Source: Clostridiales bacterium VE202-21
Lineage (GTDB): Bacteria; Bacillota; Clostridia; Lachnospirales; Lachnospiraceae
Direction: 5' to 3'
DNA length: 64,000 nt
Assembly (NCBI GenBank): GCA_000509105.1
Contig: BAIF02000065.1
Coordinates: 1-64,000 of the forward strand
Shown: positions 28,213 to 37,329 of the stretch, one piece after another
Numbering within the stretch: the first letter of the stretch is position 1
Layout: every line of letters starts with the position of its first letter
Notes under the pieces: generated by a model
Database searches by the model: none
What the model saw: only the letters and a program-made list of their open reading frames with translations
What the model was told of the DNA's origin: nothing
Translations under genes and position numbers: made by a program

Positions 28213-29661
28213 TTATCTGCTCAAATCGTTCAGCAGGCGTGATTTTGTGTCATAGAGCTTCTGGGATAAATCCACATAAACGCGGTGCGGATAGAAGAGC
28301 CGCTTAGTCTCGTCCCAGAGCGTCTCTTTTTCCTGACGGCAGTAATGGGCGATCTCCATAACCGTTGGTGAGCTGTATACGCATTCACCGTGGATGAATA
28401 CAGGCTTTAAGATCTCTCTCATGGTGTAGCTGCCTCCGGGAAGCCTTGTTTTCTTCCAGGTTGCATTGGGGTCAAATAATAAAAGTTCTTCTGAGGTGTC
28501 GTATGTCTCATCGGCAAAACAGATCAGATCGGCGCGGATTTTGCCCGTCTCTTTATCATATACACGGTAGATGGTTTTGTTGCCTGGATTTGTGATTTTC
28601 TCCGTATTCTCTGAAATCTTGATCTTGGGTATGAACTCTCCTTCTGCATTTTGAATTGCGGCGAGTTTATATACTCCGCCGAAAGAAGGACAGTCCTTGG
28701 AGGTGATCAGGTTAGTGCCCACTCCCCAGGAGGTGATGGCTGCGCCCTGCATCTTCAGGTCGTGGATCAGCAGCTCGTCCAGGTCATTGGATGCCGCAAT
28801 CACTGCATCGGTAAAGCCGGCGGCATCCAGCATCTTGCGGGCCTCCTTGGATAAGTAGGCAAGGTCCCCGCTGTCCAGGCGGATGCCGTAGGATCTGGGG
28901 TGGATTCCTTCCTCGCGCAGCTCCCGGAATACACGGATGGCATTGGGGACACCGGATTTGAGCGTATCGTATGTGTCCACCAGAAGCGTGCACGCGTTGG
29001 GGTATAACTTTGCATATTCTTTAAATGCAGTGTATTCGTCTTTGAAGCTCATGATCCAGCTGTGGGCGTGGGTACCCATGATGGGCACGTCAAAAAGTTT
29101 GCCGGCCAGTACGTTGGATGTGCCTACGCAGCCGCCGATCATGGCCGCTCTAGCGCCGTAGAGTCCTGCATCAGGGCCCTGGGCGCGCCTCAGCCCAAAT
29201 TCCATAATTCCGTCGCCCTGTGCTGCAAATACGACGCGGGAGGTCTTTGTTGCAATCAGGCTCTGATGGTTGATTATATTTAATATGGCAGTTTCAACAA
29301 GCTGGGCCTCCATAATGGGCGCGATTACTTTAACCAGTGGTTCTTTTGGAAAAATAACCGAACCCTCCGGGATGGCGTAAATGCTTCCGCTGAAATGGAA
29401 CCCGCTCAGATAATTCAGAAAGTTCTCGGTGAATATTCCGAGTCCTCTCAGGTAATCTACGTCTTCATAGGAAAAATGCAGATTCTTGATATAGTCTATA
29501 ACCTGTTCGAGTCCTGCCATAATGGAATATCCCCCTTTATTGGGATTGTCCCGGAAGAACACATCGAACACAACAGTTTCATTTTCCTGAGTTTCAAAAT
29601 ATCCCTGCATCATGGTTAGTTCGTACAGGTCTGTCAGCAATGTAAGATTCTGAGCACTCAT
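28213..29661 (-). CDS. pncB: Nicotinate phosphoribosyltransferase
   Basis: NAD salvage enzyme of about 482 aa converting nicotinate and PRPP to nicotinate mononucleotide. I use the ATG at 29661, which has AAGGAG at the right spacing and gives the typical MSAQNLTLLTDLYELTMMQGY opening split as LTDLYELTMMQGY after a short lead; a longer open frame to 29718 adds residues foreign to the family. Conserved features: GTHAHSWIMSF with the active-site His region, the SYGIRLDSGDLAYLSK phosphate-binding segment, and SWGVGTNLITSKDCPS. Confidence 0.94.
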   Translation of the reverse strand: MSAQNLTLLTDLYELTMMQGYFETQENETVVFDVFFRDNPNKGGYSIMAGLEQVIDYIKNLHFSYEDVDYLRGLGIFTENFLNYLSGFHFSGSIYAIPEGSVIFPKEPLVKVIAPIMEAQLVETAILNIINHQSLIATKTSRVVFAAQGDGIMEFGLRRAQGPDAGLYGARAAMIGGCVGTSNVLAGKLFDVPIMGTHAHSWIMSFKDEYTAFKEYAKLYPNACTLLVDTYDTLKSGVPNAIRVFRELREEGIHPRSYGIRLDSGDLAYLSKEARKMLDAAGFTDAVIAASNDLDELLIHDLKMQGAAITSWGVGTNLITSKDCPSFGGVYKLAAIQNAEGEFIPKIKISENTEKITNPGNKTIYRVYDKETGKIRADLICFADETYDTSEELLLFDPNATWKKTRLPGGSYTMREILKPVFIHGECVYSSPTVMEIAHYCRQEKETLWDETKRLFYPHRVYVDLSQKLYDTKSRLLNDLSR

Positions 29662-29914
29662 ATTAATCTCCTTAAATTCAAGTGCGCCTTCGCGTAACCG
29701 CGGCGAGGCGCACGTCATGTTTTCAGCATTTAGTATACCACATGTGAAAAAAAAGTAAAAGAAAAGCAGACTTTTTTCTGAAGCATCACGCGCTGACAGT
29801 TCCCTTTCTTCCCCATGCCAGTATCAAGAAACGGCGTTCAATACGCAAATTTTGACCTTGCGGCTATCCATTTATTTCGCGCCTCCATCCGCAGACAAGT
29901 CTAAAGCTTTTCAA

Positions 29915-30676
29915 CTATTTTCCGTTATGCAGGTTTTCACGGTATATTGTAGGACTGACTCCGGTTTCTGCTTTAAAGGACTTACTAAAATGGAAAGGAT
30001 CTGTGTAACCTACAGCAAGTGCTATGTCATTGACAGGCAATTCTGAATTAGCTAAAAGCTGCTGTGCAATTGACATGCGGTAATTACGAATATATTTGCT
30101 GGGAGTAAGCCCTTTATGCTTGTTAAATATTTTGGTCAGATAGGATGAGGAAAAACCAAGATGTTCTGATAAAATACTTAAATCCAAAGGAGAGGCGTAG
30201 TTTTTTTGGATATAATTTATTACAAGCTGGACAATTTCTCCGGTGGTAAAGTCTTTTGGATTCTGACTCAGATGAAAGTGCTCTGTTTCAGACAGCATGT
30301 CCTGTTTTAAGTGGGTTAGAAGACTGGATAGTTCCTCAGTATCGACTGGCTTAAGTAAATAGTCTGCAACACCGAATTGGATGGCTTTTTTAGCATAATG
30401 AAAATCATCGTAGCCGCTAATAATGACGCATCTTAATAAAGGAACATTATGTTGGGCTTCTTGAATTAGACGAAGTCCATCCATGACCGGCATCCGGATA
30501 TCGGTAAATAAAAATGAAGGTCTAAGTTCCTGAATCTGGGAAAGGGCATCTTCTCCGTTGTGAGCGATGGCTACGACTTGAAAAGATGAGTTGCACCGCT
30601 CAATATTTTTTGCGATATTCTTTGCAATTAACCGTTCATCATCGACAACGATTACAGGAAACTTATGATTCGTCAT
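29915..30676 (-). CDS. AraC-type response regulator (YesN-like, short form)
   Basis: 253-aa two-component regulator. Receiver with phosphoacceptor Asp59 in FLFTDIRMPVMDG and conserved Lys in DYLLKPVD, directly joined to a C-terminal AraC DNA-binding domain (about 150-248) ending with AVGYTDPFHFSKSFKAETGVSPTIYR. It lacks the roughly 250-residue middle region of the regulator at 1-1545. Overlaps the sensor kinase gene by 14 bp. Likely binds the duplicated operator sites at 32526 and 34958 (inference from position). Confidence 0.95.
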   Translation of the reverse strand: MTNHKFPVIVVDDERLIAKNIAKNIERCNSSFQVVAIAHNGEDALSQIQELRPSFLFTDIRMPVMDGLRLIQEAQHNVPLLRCVIISGYDDFHYAKKAIQFGVADYLLKPVDTEELSSLLTHLKQDMLSETEHFHLSQNPKDFTTGEIVQLVINYIQKNYASPLDLSILSEHLGFSSSYLTKIFNKHKGLTPSKYIRNYRMSIAQQLLANSELPVNDIALAVGYTDPFHFSKSFKAETGVSPTIYRENLHNGK

Positions 30677-32504
30677 ATATACTTCCTCCCAGTGTAATGG
30701 TAGCCCCGCCTTCTATATTATTACGAACGCGGAAGATATGGTATCCTTTATAAAACAGTTTAAATCTGATATAGATATTTATAAGCCCCATCCCATTAAT
30801 TTCAAGAGATGGAAGCAGGCTGGTTCTGTCTATTTCCTTGATTTGCTCTTCCAGAGAGTTGATTACTTCCTCAGTAAACCCAAGACCATTATCTGAGACA
30901 GAAACTTCCCAGTACGTAGTTGTAACCCTTCCGGCTATTTTGATTTTCCAAGGCGCTTTTACTGAAGAGGTTAAATATTTTACTGAGTTTTCTGCAAGAG
31001 GCTGTAAACAAAGTTTTGGAAGGCGGATGGACATCATTTCTTTTGGTATGTCAATGGAGTATTCTATGTCGTCTTCGTAACGCATCTGCATACATTTCAA
31101 GTAGTTTTCAGTATGGTAGGCTTCATCTTTTAGCGGAACAAGCAGTTCTTTGTCAGAAGATATGTAACGGAGAATTTTGCTGATTGTCTGACACATTTGG
31201 ATAATTTCCTCGTTCATGTTCTCTTCGGCCATGGACTGAACTGTTGCAAGTGAATTATAAAGAAAATGTGGATTCATCTGGCTTTGCAACGCGAGCATCC
31301 GGGAGTGCATCTCCTGATTCTGAATAAGGATTTCGTGTTCCATAGATAATTGTGCCTTTTTCTGCATATCAATCAAAGCGTCATAGAGTGTATTAAACTC
31401 GAGAATTCCAGTGTTCACAGAAACGAGATCGGAGACTCTGCTTTGGGAAGCGGGGCTGAGTTGGAAGCTCTTTATCTGCGAATATATTTGCTTTATCGGT
31501 GCGGAAATAGATTTGGAAACGAGATAAGCAAGCAGCAGCGCAATGCAGGAAAACCCAATAAATATCAAAATATTTTTCTGGATATACGACCAAATAGGCG
31601 CATATAAATCACTTTTTTCTATGGCAATCACGGTTGTAAAACCATTGCTTTCCGAAGTCTGATAGAAAACATTTTTATTATTTCGAAAGGTATGAATGAC
31701 GGTATCGGTTTTACTTTCCCGACTTGGTTTACGAATCAAGCTGTTATAATCCGCTGGAGTAGCAGAAGAGGTATATACACAGTTTTGGGAGGAGTCATAA
31801 ATATATAAATCCTCTCCGTATGAACTGGATATGTGCTCTATTTTTCTCTTTAACTCGGCAGAAGTCTTCTTTACTTCAATAATTCCAATGGCGTTATTGT
31901 ACTGGTTGTAATACATGGTATAAAAGGACAGGCAGTCAGCTCCGCCTTTATAACTAAAGAATGATGCCAAACGAGGAGCTTCTTCCCAGAGATATATTTT
32001 CTTATGAGGAGAAGAATTCAACAGGGGGAACCAGGCGGCATTCGTAATAGATTCCTGAGAAGTGCTTGTATCTAAGCCTACGCCAAAGGTGCCTTCTGTA
32101 AAAGAATGGAGATAAATCTGGCTGGCAGGCTGTTCTGGCCCGATTATGGCGGTCAGAATATCAATTAGGATTTTTGTATTTTGGATATCATGATAATCAG
32201 CCATGTCAGTATCAGAGGCCATACTGTCGTGTTCCAGATATGTCAGAAAGTGCTTTTCCACCAATGAGGAATAGGAAATGTTGTTTGCCAGTGTTTTTAA
32301 AGAATCTGTTTCGTTTTCGAGATATGAAGAAATATTTTTCACGTTTTGTGTGATAAGCTGGAAGGATTCTTTGTTGATGCGCTGAGTTTGGGTTACCGCA
32401 AAGATTAGCATAATACTGAAAAAAACGATGATCAGCATAAAAAAATATGTAAAAATCAGAGTGGATTGTATTGTTTTAATTTTCGTTTTGTTACTTCTTA
32501 TCAT
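30663..32504 (-). CDS. Sensor histidine kinase (YesM-like)
   Basis: Membrane sensor kinase of 613 aa, paralogue of the kinase at 1526-3352. I use the ATG at 32504 (MIRSNKTKIKTIQ), since GAGGA is nine bases upstream; an ATG at 32513 overlaps the ribosome site. TM1 is within the first 40 residues and TM2 near residue 315; between them lies an extracellular domain. A HAMP-like linker and His413 in SQMNPHFLYNSLATV follow, then ATPase boxes QPLAENSVKYL and DNGLGF, and NGMGLINIYIRF. Divergently transcribed from the GH31 gene it is expected to control. Confidence 0.95.
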   Translation of the reverse strand: MIRSNKTKIKTIQSTLIFTYFFMLIIVFFSIMLIFAVTQTQRINKESFQLITQNVKNISSYLENETDSLKTLANNISYSSLVEKHFLTYLEHDSMASDTDMADYHDIQNTKILIDILTAIIGPEQPASQIYLHSFTEGTFGVGLDTSTSQESITNAAWFPLLNSSPHKKIYLWEEAPRLASFFSYKGGADCLSFYTMYYNQYNNAIGIIEVKKTSAELKRKIEHISSSYGEDLYIYDSSQNCVYTSSATPADYNSLIRKPSRESKTDTVIHTFRNNKNVFYQTSESNGFTTVIAIEKSDLYAPIWSYIQKNILIFIGFSCIALLLAYLVSKSISAPIKQIYSQIKSFQLSPASQSRVSDLVSVNTGILEFNTLYDALIDMQKKAQLSMEHEILIQNQEMHSRMLALQSQMNPHFLYNSLATVQSMAEENMNEEIIQMCQTISKILRYISSDKELLVPLKDEAYHTENYLKCMQMRYEDDIEYSIDIPKEMMSIRLPKLCLQPLAENSVKYLTSSVKAPWKIKIAGRVTTTYWEVSVSDNGLGFTEEVINSLEEQIKEIDRTSLLPSLEINGMGLINIYIRFKLFYKGYHIFRVRNNIEGGATITLGGSIYDES

Positions 32505-32525
32505 GATTAACATTCCTCACTATAA

Positions 32526-32590
32526 GTAAAAAAATAACATGTGAAATAGTCAGATTATACATTCAATTTTTATTGCTGCCATTTTAGAAT
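32526..32590 (+). promoter_or_regulatory. Operator-promoter of the GH31 gene (copy 1 of a duplicated site)
   Basis: Box GTAAAAAAATAACATGTG (32526-32543), second half-site TACATTCA (32558-32565), then -10 TAGAAT (32585-32590). The two ACAT cores are 22 bp apart, about two helical turns, as expected for a tandem AraC-type site. Exactly 41 bp separate the box from the -10, as at 34958. There is no good -35, consistent with activation. Confidence 0.75.
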
Positions 32591-32628
32591 AAATGTGAAA
32601 ATATAAAAAGTCAAGAGGGAGGGACAAA

Positions 32629-34953
32629 ATGGATTGTTGGAAGAGGCGCATAGAACAACTTAACAGGCATGTAATACATGTACAGTATATAAAGGGAGAA
32701 AAGGCGGGCAGAATTATGGAAGGGATCTCGTCATCACAGAATCAGGGAGAGAATGTGGTTTCATGGAATGAAAAGGAAATTTGTTTTGGCAGACATCAAA
32801 TATGCTTAAGAGAAACAGGATGTGAGTTCCAAAAGATAGAAACCTTTCATTTTGTGCCAGAGGGCACACCGGTTTATGAACAGGTGGAAAGCGCAAACGG
32901 TACGGTAACGGTACTAAAGAACGGTGTAAAAAAATTTGATAAATATATGCATCAGATCCGGCTGACGTTTGAATCATCAAAGGATGAGATGCTGTTTGGC
33001 CTGGGCCAGCATGAGAACGGGACATATAATTATAAAGGAAAAACAGAATATTTGTATCAAAATAATATGAAAATTTCAATTCCTTTTTTGATGTCTACAG
33101 ACAACTATGGAATTTTAATAGATACGGAGAGCAGCCTGGTATTTGAAAGTAAGGACACATTGATGACCTTCCTGATTTATGCAGAAGAACAACTGTCTTA
33201 CTATGTAATTTTAGGAGATGATTTTGACGAAATCATCTATCATCTCAGAGAACTTACGGGACGCGCATCCATGCTGCCACGATGGGCGTTTGGATATATG
33301 CAGTCAAAAGAAAAGTACAGTTCTCAGAAAGAATTACTTGAGACGGGGGAGCGTTTCCGCAGGGAAGACATTCCGATAGACTGCCTGGTTCAGGATTGGT
33401 GCACCTGGGAAGATAAAAAATGGGGGCAGAAGACGGTAGATAAACATAGATACCCTGATCTGCCCAGGATGGTGAGTCAGCTTCATGACATGCATATTAA
33501 GCTGATGGTGTCTGTATGGCCAAATATGGATGCAGGGACAGAGAATCATTCAGAATTTGAAAAAAATGGAATGCTGCTTCCGAACTCTAATTTATATGAT
33601 GCGTATAAGGAGAAGGCCAGGGATATTTACTGGAAACAATGCAGTGAAGAGTGGTTCCGGGCCGGGATTGACGCATGGTGGTGTGACAATTCAGAGCCTT
33701 TCACAGCATCCGACTGGTGCGGTGCGGTAAAAAGATCCGAGAAGGAACGTTTTGAGATCATTATGAAGGAGGCACATAATTCGGCTCCATGGAACCAAGT
33801 GAACAGCTATGGGCTTTGGCATGGAAAGGGGATTTATGAACACTGGAGATTACAGTGCCCGTCAAAACGAGTAGTCAATCTCAGCAGGTCGACTTATATT
33901 TCCGGACAAAAATACGGTATTATTCCGTGGTCAGGTGATATCACCGCCAAGTGGTCTACAATGAAAATTCAGATTGCTGAAGGGCTGAACATGTGCATGA
34001 CAGGAATGCCCTATTGGACGCTGGATATTGGCGGATTCTTCACAGTACGGGATAAGTGGGAAAACCGTGGATGTAATATGGCGGGAGATCCAAATCCACT
34101 CTGGTTTTGGGACGGCGATTACAATGACGGTGTGAAAGACGCGGCATATTGTGAGCTTTATACCAGATGGCTTGAATATGCTACATTTCTCCCGATATTC
34201 CGTTCTCACGGGACGGATACTCCAAGGGAGCCCTGGAATTTTGGCCAAAAAGGGACCATATTTTACGATGCAATTCTAAAATTTATCAGACTACGTTATC
34301 GCCTGCTTCCGTACATTTACTCATCTGCTGCAGCAGTGACAAGAGAACACAAAACAATTATGAGGAGCCTGCTTTTTGATTTTAAGCAGGATAAAAGAGT
34401 GTGGGATATTCAGGACAGTTACATGTTTGGAGATGCATTCCTGGTTTCCCCAGTAACTCGGCCTATGTATTATGAGACGGGCGGTAAGGCATGTGATTGT
34501 CCAAGGAAAGAAAAAGAAGTATATCTGCCGCAAGGGACAGTATGGTATAACTATTGGACAAAAGAAAAATATGAGGGCGGGCAATGCGTGAACTGTGAGA
34601 CTCCAATTGATAAAATTCCTCTTTTCGTCCATGCCGGCGCGATCATACCGCTATCCGGAGATATTGACTATGCCGATGAGAGACAAGGGAAATGTAACGT
34701 AATAGAGGTATATGATGGAGCGGATGGAAATTTTTCTATGTATTTTGATGCAGGAGACGGTTATGCATATGAAATAGGTGAGTACTGCCTCGTGCGGCTG
34801 GAATACCGAAATAACGAGAAGAGCTTGTATTTGGCAAATGCAGAAGGCAGTATGAGAGTGCGGGAGAGATTACATATTCGTTTGATTTCAAGTGAAAAAG
34901 TAACGGAAGTTCAAGTGGTTTATAAAGGAGAGAAAAAGAAAATCAATTTGTAA
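32629..34953 (+). CDS. Glycoside hydrolase family 31 alpha-glycosidase
   Basis: 774-aa cytoplasmic enzyme (no signal peptide). An N-terminal beta-sandwich precedes a TIM barrel from about residue 225. The catalytic nucleophile is Asp353 in WWCDNSEPF, the GH31 signature (commonly WxDxxEP). The acid/base candidate is Asp437 in IPWSGDITAKW. FLPIFRSHGTDTPREPW is another family block, and the C-terminal beta domains are present. GH31 contains alpha-glucosidases, alpha-xylosidases and others; the substrate here is undecided. GGGAGG ribosome site before ATG 32629. It is transcribed ahead of a second sugar importer and shares the same operator. Confidence 0.92.
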   Translation: MDCWKRRIEQLNRHVIHVQYIKGEKAGRIMEGISSSQNQGENVVSWNEKEICFGRHQICLRETGCEFQKIETFHFVPEGTPVYEQVESANGTVTVLKNGVKKFDKYMHQIRLTFESSKDEMLFGLGQHENGTYNYKGKTEYLYQNNMKISIPFLMSTDNYGILIDTESSLVFESKDTLMTFLIYAEEQLSYYVILGDDFDEIIYHLRELTGRASMLPRWAFGYMQSKEKYSSQKELLETGERFRREDIPIDCLVQDWCTWEDKKWGQKTVDKHRYPDLPRMVSQLHDMHIKLMVSVWPNMDAGTENHSEFEKNGMLLPNSNLYDAYKEKARDIYWKQCSEEWFRAGIDAWWCDNSEPFTASDWCGAVKRSEKERFEIIMKEAHNSAPWNQVNSYGLWHGKGIYEHWRLQCPSKRVVNLSRSTYISGQKYGIIPWSGDITAKWSTMKIQIAEGLNMCMTGMPYWTLDIGGFFTVRDKWENRGCNMAGDPNPLWFWDGDYNDGVKDAAYCELYTRWLEYATFLPIFRSHGTDTPREPWNFGQKGTIFYDAILKFIRLRYRLLPYIYSSAAAVTREHKTIMRSLLFDFKQDKRVWDIQDSYMFGDAFLVSPVTRPMYYETGGKACDCPRKEKEVYLPQGTVWYNYWTKEKYEGGQCVNCETPIDKIPLFVHAGAIIPLSGDIDYADERQGKCNVIEVYDGADGNFSMYFDAGDGYAYEIGEYCLVRLEYRNNEKSLYLANAEGSMRVRERLHIRLISSEKVTEVQVVYKGEKKKINL

Positions 34954-34957
34954 AGAG

Positions 34958-35022
34958 GTAAAAAAATAACATGTGTAAGGGAGGATATTTACATTCACGA
35001 AAGGAAACGCAATGTCTATAAT
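34958..35022 (+). promoter_or_regulatory. Operator-promoter of the second sugar importer (copy 2 of a duplicated site)
   Basis: Box GTAAAAAAATAACATGTG (34958-34975), identical to the one at 32526, begins four bases after the GH31 stop codon. Half-site TACATTCA (34990-34997) and -10 TATAAT (35017-35022) follow at the same offsets as in copy 1. The importer operon therefore has its own promoter in addition to any readthrough from GH31. Confidence 0.78.
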
Positions 35023-35077
35023 AAAAACATGAAAGAAAATCTCAGATATGGGATGGGAAAGTGAGGAGGAAATACGA

Positions 35078-36391
35078 ATGAAAGCAGTAAAAAAAATGTT
35101 GGCACTGGGAATCACAGTATCAATGCTGGCAGGCATGGCAGGATGCGGAAGTGAAAAGTCGAAGGAAGTAAAAGAGGAGGACTCAAAAGATGTAACGCTG
35201 ACGTTTATGGCCAGCCAGGACTGGGTGCAGGATGCAGAAGTTGAGCTTGGCAAAAAATTTACGGAAGAGACAGGCATAAAGGTGGATTATCAAATTGTTC
35301 CAGCTGATCAGTATACAAGCCTTCTAATGACTAAGCTCAATACAGGAGAATGTACGGATATCTTTGGATCCCAAGGTGGGAAATTTGATATTCAGACACA
35401 ATTAAATATTGCGAAAAATGGTGTTGATTTAAGTGGAGAATCATGGGCAGGAAATGTTGATGAGCTGGTTGCGGCAGAAATCTCTGCAGATGGTAAATTG
35501 TATGGACAGCCAATGAATGACTTGTCAAATGTTTGGGCAGTAGCCTATAACAAGAATATTTTTAAGGAACTGGATCTTGAAATTCCTACGGATTATGCAA
35601 GCTTTGATGCGGTATGCAAGAAGATCTTAGATGCCGGTATTACGCCAATCTATGAATGCGTATCGGATGGATGGCATCACACATTATGGTTCCCGGAATG
35701 CGCTATTGCGGCTGAGACTGCCGAGCCTGGACTTGCAGAAAAGCTGAATGCAAATGAAGCAAAGTTTGAAGGAAATCAAACCATGGTGACCATATTAGAA
35801 CAAATGAAAGATATGATAGACAAAGGCTACTGGGGACAGAATTATATGTCTAATGCATATGTAGATACGGCAAAAAATATCGCATCGGGAGAATATGCGA
35901 TGACAATTGCCCAGCAGGGACTTGGACAGGAAGTGAATGCGGCGGATGCTGAATTTGACGCTGAGGATATCGGATATTTTGTAATGCCTCTAGCAGACAA
36001 TCAAAAATTGAATGTGAGTCCGGTTGGTCCTACAAGATTTGTTTATTCAGGATCCAAACATCAGGAAGAAGCAAAACAATACCTTGAGTTTATGGCAAGA
36101 GAAGAAAGCTTGGCTTTTATGACAGAAGAGGTGGCCAGATTCAATAAACTGCCATTTAAAAATGCGCCCTCCGGATATTTAGACAGTGTTCAGGAGTTTC
36201 ATGACAGATATTCTGAAGAAGATACCGTATATCAGGTGGCGGTCAAATATGTAAATCCACAGTGGAATCAAATCGGAGCAGACTTATCGGCAATGTTTCT
36301 TGGAGAAGTAACACCGGAGGAATTACTAAAAAATATTGATAAAATGAGAAGCGAGCAGGCGGCGGCAGTGAACGATGAAGCTTGGAAATAA
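35078..36391 (+). CDS. Carbohydrate ABC transporter substrate-binding lipoprotein
   Basis: Extracellular sugar-binding lipoprotein of 437 aa. I start at the ATG at 35078, preceded by GAGGAGG, because it gives a clean signal peptide MKAVKKMLALGITVSML with lipobox GMAGC (Cys23); ten extra residues are possible upstream. SBP_bac_1-type body with VWAVAYNKNIFKELDLEIP. Paralogous to the binding protein at 3548 (shared overall design, different sequence), so specificity may differ. Confidence 0.94.
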   Translation: MKAVKKMLALGITVSMLAGMAGCGSEKSKEVKEEDSKDVTLTFMASQDWVQDAEVELGKKFTEETGIKVDYQIVPADQYTSLLMTKLNTGECTDIFGSQGGKFDIQTQLNIAKNGVDLSGESWAGNVDELVAAEISADGKLYGQPMNDLSNVWAVAYNKNIFKELDLEIPTDYASFDAVCKKILDAGITPIYECVSDGWHHTLWFPECAIAAETAEPGLAEKLNANEAKFEGNQTMVTILEQMKDMIDKGYWGQNYMSNAYVDTAKNIASGEYAMTIAQQGLGQEVNAADAEFDAEDIGYFVMPLADNQKLNVSPVGPTRFVYSGSKHQEEAKQYLEFMAREESLAFMTEEVARFNKLPFKNAPSGYLDSVQEFHDRYSEEDTVYQVAVKYVNPQWNQIGADLSAMFLGEVTPEELLKNIDKMRSEQAAAVNDEAWK

Positions 36392-36400
36392 GTTTTAAAA

Positions 36401-36424
36401 AGGCTGGTAATTTATTACCAGCCT
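36401..36424 (+). terminator. Intercistronic hairpin between SBP and permease genes
   Basis: Perfect 10-bp stem AGGCTGGTAA (36401-36410) / TTACCAGCCT (36415-36424) with loop TTTA, nine bases after the binding-protein stop. The T-run after it is weak (ATATTT). It may stabilise the upstream message or attenuate transcription. Same position as the hairpin at 4936. Confidence 0.65.
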
Positions 36425-36450
36425 ATATTTAAAGGGCGAGGTATAAAGAT

Positions 36451-37329
36451 ATGAATAAGAAAAAACTTTATCCAATACGATTCGCGATAGGCGCAATTCT
36501 AATATACTCCGTATTATTTGTGATACCCGGAATCATAGGTATTGGATATTCATTTACAGATTGGTCGGCTTATTCTGATAAATTAAATTTTGTGGGGCTG
36601 GACAATTTTAAGGTTATCTTTTCAAAAGATGAGAATTACATGAAAATATTAGGAAATACATTAGAGTTTACGTTTGTGACAACTATTTTTAAAAATGTAT
36701 TTGGTTTAGCGCTGGCCGTTCTAATGACAAAAGCGGTAAAACTATTGAATTTTCACAGAGGGATTATGTTTATGCCTTCTGTATTGTCAACATTGATTCT
36801 TGGTATGATTTTCTCATCTATATTAGATCCTGCGAACGGTATTTTGAATCATTTTCTCCGGATGATTGGCCTGGACTCTCTGGCAATGCAATGGCTGACT
36901 TCTGTGGATTGGGCATTTCCTTCGGTAATGGCAGTTGATATCTGGCGGGGAACTGGTTATATTATGACAATTTTGGTGGCAGGTTTACTTTCCATTTCGG
37001 CTGAATACTATGAAGCGGCAAGCATTGATGGAGCAAACGGATGGCAAAAATTCCGTTATATTACGTTTCCGTTGCTTTTGCCTACCCTGACGACAACGAC
37101 AGTGTTGAATGTAATCTATGGATTAAAAGTTTTTGACATGGTTTATGCACTGACGAATGGCGGGCCTGGCAAGGCGACTACGGAGGTGCTGTATACGGAA
37201 GTATTTAAACGTTTTGGCACGGGACAATATGCAATTGGGACTGCGTTGTCGTCTGTGATGTTTGTTTTTATGGTCGTGATTGGATATTTTATGATTCGAG
37301 TGATGACAAGAAATGAGGTGCAGGAATAA
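36451..37329 (+). CDS. Sugar ABC transporter permease (MalF/UgpA-like)
   Basis: 292-aa membrane subunit with six predicted helices; N-terminal ILIYSVLFVIPGIIGIGYSF. The EAA loop is EYYEAASIDGANGWQKF followed by PLLLPTL. Stop and next start share one base (TAATG at 37327-37331), so translation is coupled. Close counterpart of 5004-5879. Confidence 0.95.
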   Translation: MNKKKLYPIRFAIGAILIYSVLFVIPGIIGIGYSFTDWSAYSDKLNFVGLDNFKVIFSKDENYMKILGNTLEFTFVTTIFKNVFGLALAVLMTKAVKLLNFHRGIMFMPSVLSTLILGMIFSSILDPANGILNHFLRMIGLDSLAMQWLTSVDWAFPSVMAVDIWRGTGYIMTILVAGLLSISAEYYEAASIDGANGWQKFRYITFPLLLPTLTTTTVLNVIYGLKVFDMVYALTNGGPGKATTEVLYTEVFKRFGTGQYAIGTALSSVMFVFMVVIGYFMIRVMTRNEVQE

